A stretch of 64,000 bases of DNA from Brevibacillus reuszeri (GTDB lineage Bacteria; Bacillota; Bacilli; Brevibacillales; Brevibacillaceae): the NCBI RefSeq assembly GCF_001187725.1, contig NZ_LGIQ01000002.1, positions 1 to 64,000 of the forward strand, read 5' to 3'. Of this stretch, positions 63,094-64,000 are shown piece after piece. The position numbers and the translations under genes are program-made. A model generated the notes under the pieces. The model searched no databases and had not been told where the DNA came from. It saw nothing but the letters and a program-made list of their open reading frames with translations. Every line of letters begins with the position of its first letter. Within the stretch, counting starts at the first letter, position 1.

Positions 63094-63642
63094 TTAAGAG
63101 TAAGTAGGATACGTGTTGGATTTTTGTTCGTCCTTGTCTTGGGATCGGTAGGAGATGAATTCACGCGCGGCATTTTCTAATTGCTCGTCTTCTGCTGTCA
63201 GCTCCGGCTTGCGGGAGGCTTCATTTTCCCGGGAAGTGCTGGCGCTTTTTGTGTGATTGGTATTTGCACTGGCGTGTGCGGTTTCCGCATGATTGGTTTT
63301 GTCCTTGCTCATCGCTTGGCCTTTGATTTCCTGATCCTTGTCTGTGCCGCCAGTCATGTTAATGGAGCGGGTGACCTGGTTCATCACAGCCTGAATGCCT
63401 TTTTGCTTAGCCTTGTCCACGATGTTTTGCATGCCATTCGAATGAATCGTATTTACTCCCATTGCCTTGTACATCGGACAAACGCGAGTGACACCCTCTG
63501 CTACCTTCATTGCCGAAAACGATAGCAACAACCACGGCGTGTTATACGGACGACGACTCATTCTGCCAATTCCGTAGGCCAAGCCGAGCAAACCGCCTGT
63601 AATCCGGATCATCGCATCAGTGGTTCCTACATTTTTTTGCAT
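63094..63642 (-). CDS. DUF2892 (YgaP-like) membrane protein with hydrophilic tail
   Basis: 182 aa. The N-terminal DUF2892 motif KNVGTTDAMIRITGGLLGLAYG and a second helix (PWLLLSFSAMKVAEGVT, followed by CPMYKAMG) form a small membrane domain. The C-terminal ~110 residues are polar and low in complexity (Thr, Ser, Asn, Glu, Lys). ATG at 63642 has AGGAGG nine bases upstream; an ATG two codons earlier is too close. Function is unknown. Confidence 0.75.
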   Translation of the reverse strand: MQKNVGTTDAMIRITGGLLGLAYGIGRMSRRPYNTPWLLLSFSAMKVAEGVTRVCPMYKAMGVNTIHSNGMQNIVDKAKQKGIQAVMNQVTRSINMTGGTDKDQEIKGQAMSKDKTNHAETAHASANTNHTKSASTSRENEASRKPELTAEDEQLENAAREFISYRSQDKDEQKSNTYPTYS

Positions 63643-63835
63643 AATCATAAGCCTCCTGTCGCTTCTTCTTAAGGCTAGTCTGTGGCTCTTTCTGCAATCA
63701 CACCCGTGGAAATTGTTGCTACGGTGTACGAAACAAGCAGGGGAAGTGACAAGGAGTGACGAAGCAGTAAGGACATAAATGAATGAGCATTCAGTTGGTC
63801 AAACGACGAAATCAGGACGGCGAGGAGAGAGAAAA

Positions 63836-64000
63836 ATGCGCGTAAGGCCTTTATCAAGCGAAGCCCATGTGAAACTGATGCGGGTAAGTAGACGATTAGC
63901 ACCAGCTGACCTGTGGATTCAGGGTGCGAATGTGTTCAATGTATATACGAAGGAATGGATGCAGGTACATGTTGTCACGTCTGGCGAACGAATTGCCTAT
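63836..64000 (+). CDS. Adenine deaminase-like protein, 3' partial
   Basis: The first 55 codons of a gene that runs out of the window. GAGGAG precedes the ATG. The sequence RRLAPADLWIQGANVFNVY followed by VVTSGERIAY matches the start of the amidohydrolase superfamily, adenine deaminase branch. In B. subtilis the putative adenine deaminase gene yerA follows the purine operon, so position and sequence agree. It would convert adenine to hypoxanthine. Confidence 0.65.
   Translation, partial: MRVRPLSSEAHVKLMRVSRRLAPADLWIQGANVFNVYTKEWMQVHVVTSGERIAY

Overview
The window reads as a chromosomal segment of a spore-forming, low-to-mid GC Bacillota, most likely Brevibacillus or a close Paenibacillaceae relative. 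The reasons are the gene order yeaC-yeaD-yebA-guaA-pbuG-purE...purD-yerA, which matches the order known around the Bacillus subtilis purine operon, together with a BceRSAB-type module, tRNAs with encoded CCA ends, guanine and magnesium riboswitches, and strong Shine-Dalgarno sites. The genus is inferred; no 16S rRNA gene is present.

Layout. 1-659: end of a tRNA cluster (Phe partial, Thr, Gln, Lys, Leu, Gly, Arg). 862-5274: MoxR ATPase, DUF58 protein and membrane transglutaminase. 5275-8834: guaA and pbuG, each behind a purine riboswitch and terminator. 8881-10442: hisS behind a leader peptide with three consecutive His codons and an attenuator. 10499-13583: two tandem M1-family metallopeptidases. 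13816-16756: purEKB. 16922-23166: ECF sigma factor, a 1.1-kb repeat region (an inverted pair of MITE-like elements plus a tandem array of about 111-bp units) and a BceRSAB-like peptide-sensing and export module. 23390-32201: Lrp-type regulator, peptide ABC transporter, split CHR transporter pair and a cytosolic gamma-glutamyltransferase. 32279-42625: mixed genes (thioredoxin-like, two response regulators, CDGSH protein, lipoprotein, DUF169, WYL regulator, DinB, M29 aminopeptidase, Fe-ADH, MCP). 42881-49837: purCSQLFMN. 49925-57480: membrane-HTH protein, thioredoxin, CMD protein, decayed MFS gene, TrxR-like flavoprotein with divergent Rrf2 regulator, and an mgtA-mgtC operon behind an M-box. 57640-61066: SpoVIF-like protein and purHD. 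61112-64000: MFS/MarR pair, two small membrane proteins and the start of an adenine deaminase gene.

How the parts work together. The purine pathway dominates: purEKB, purCSQLFMN and purHD make IMP, guaA makes GMP, pbuG imports bases and the last gene probably salvages adenine. The pathway keeps the Bacillus gene order but is broken into three blocks by about 26 kb and 8 kb of other genes. Each block has its own promoter, and PurBox-like CGAA/TTCG half-site pairs recur at these promoters with constant spacing. The most notable regulatory find is the hisS leader, which looks like ribosome-mediated attenuation instead of the T-box usual in this phylum. The second is a near-identical operator and promoter pair shared by the ECF sigma gene and the BceAB-like transporter.
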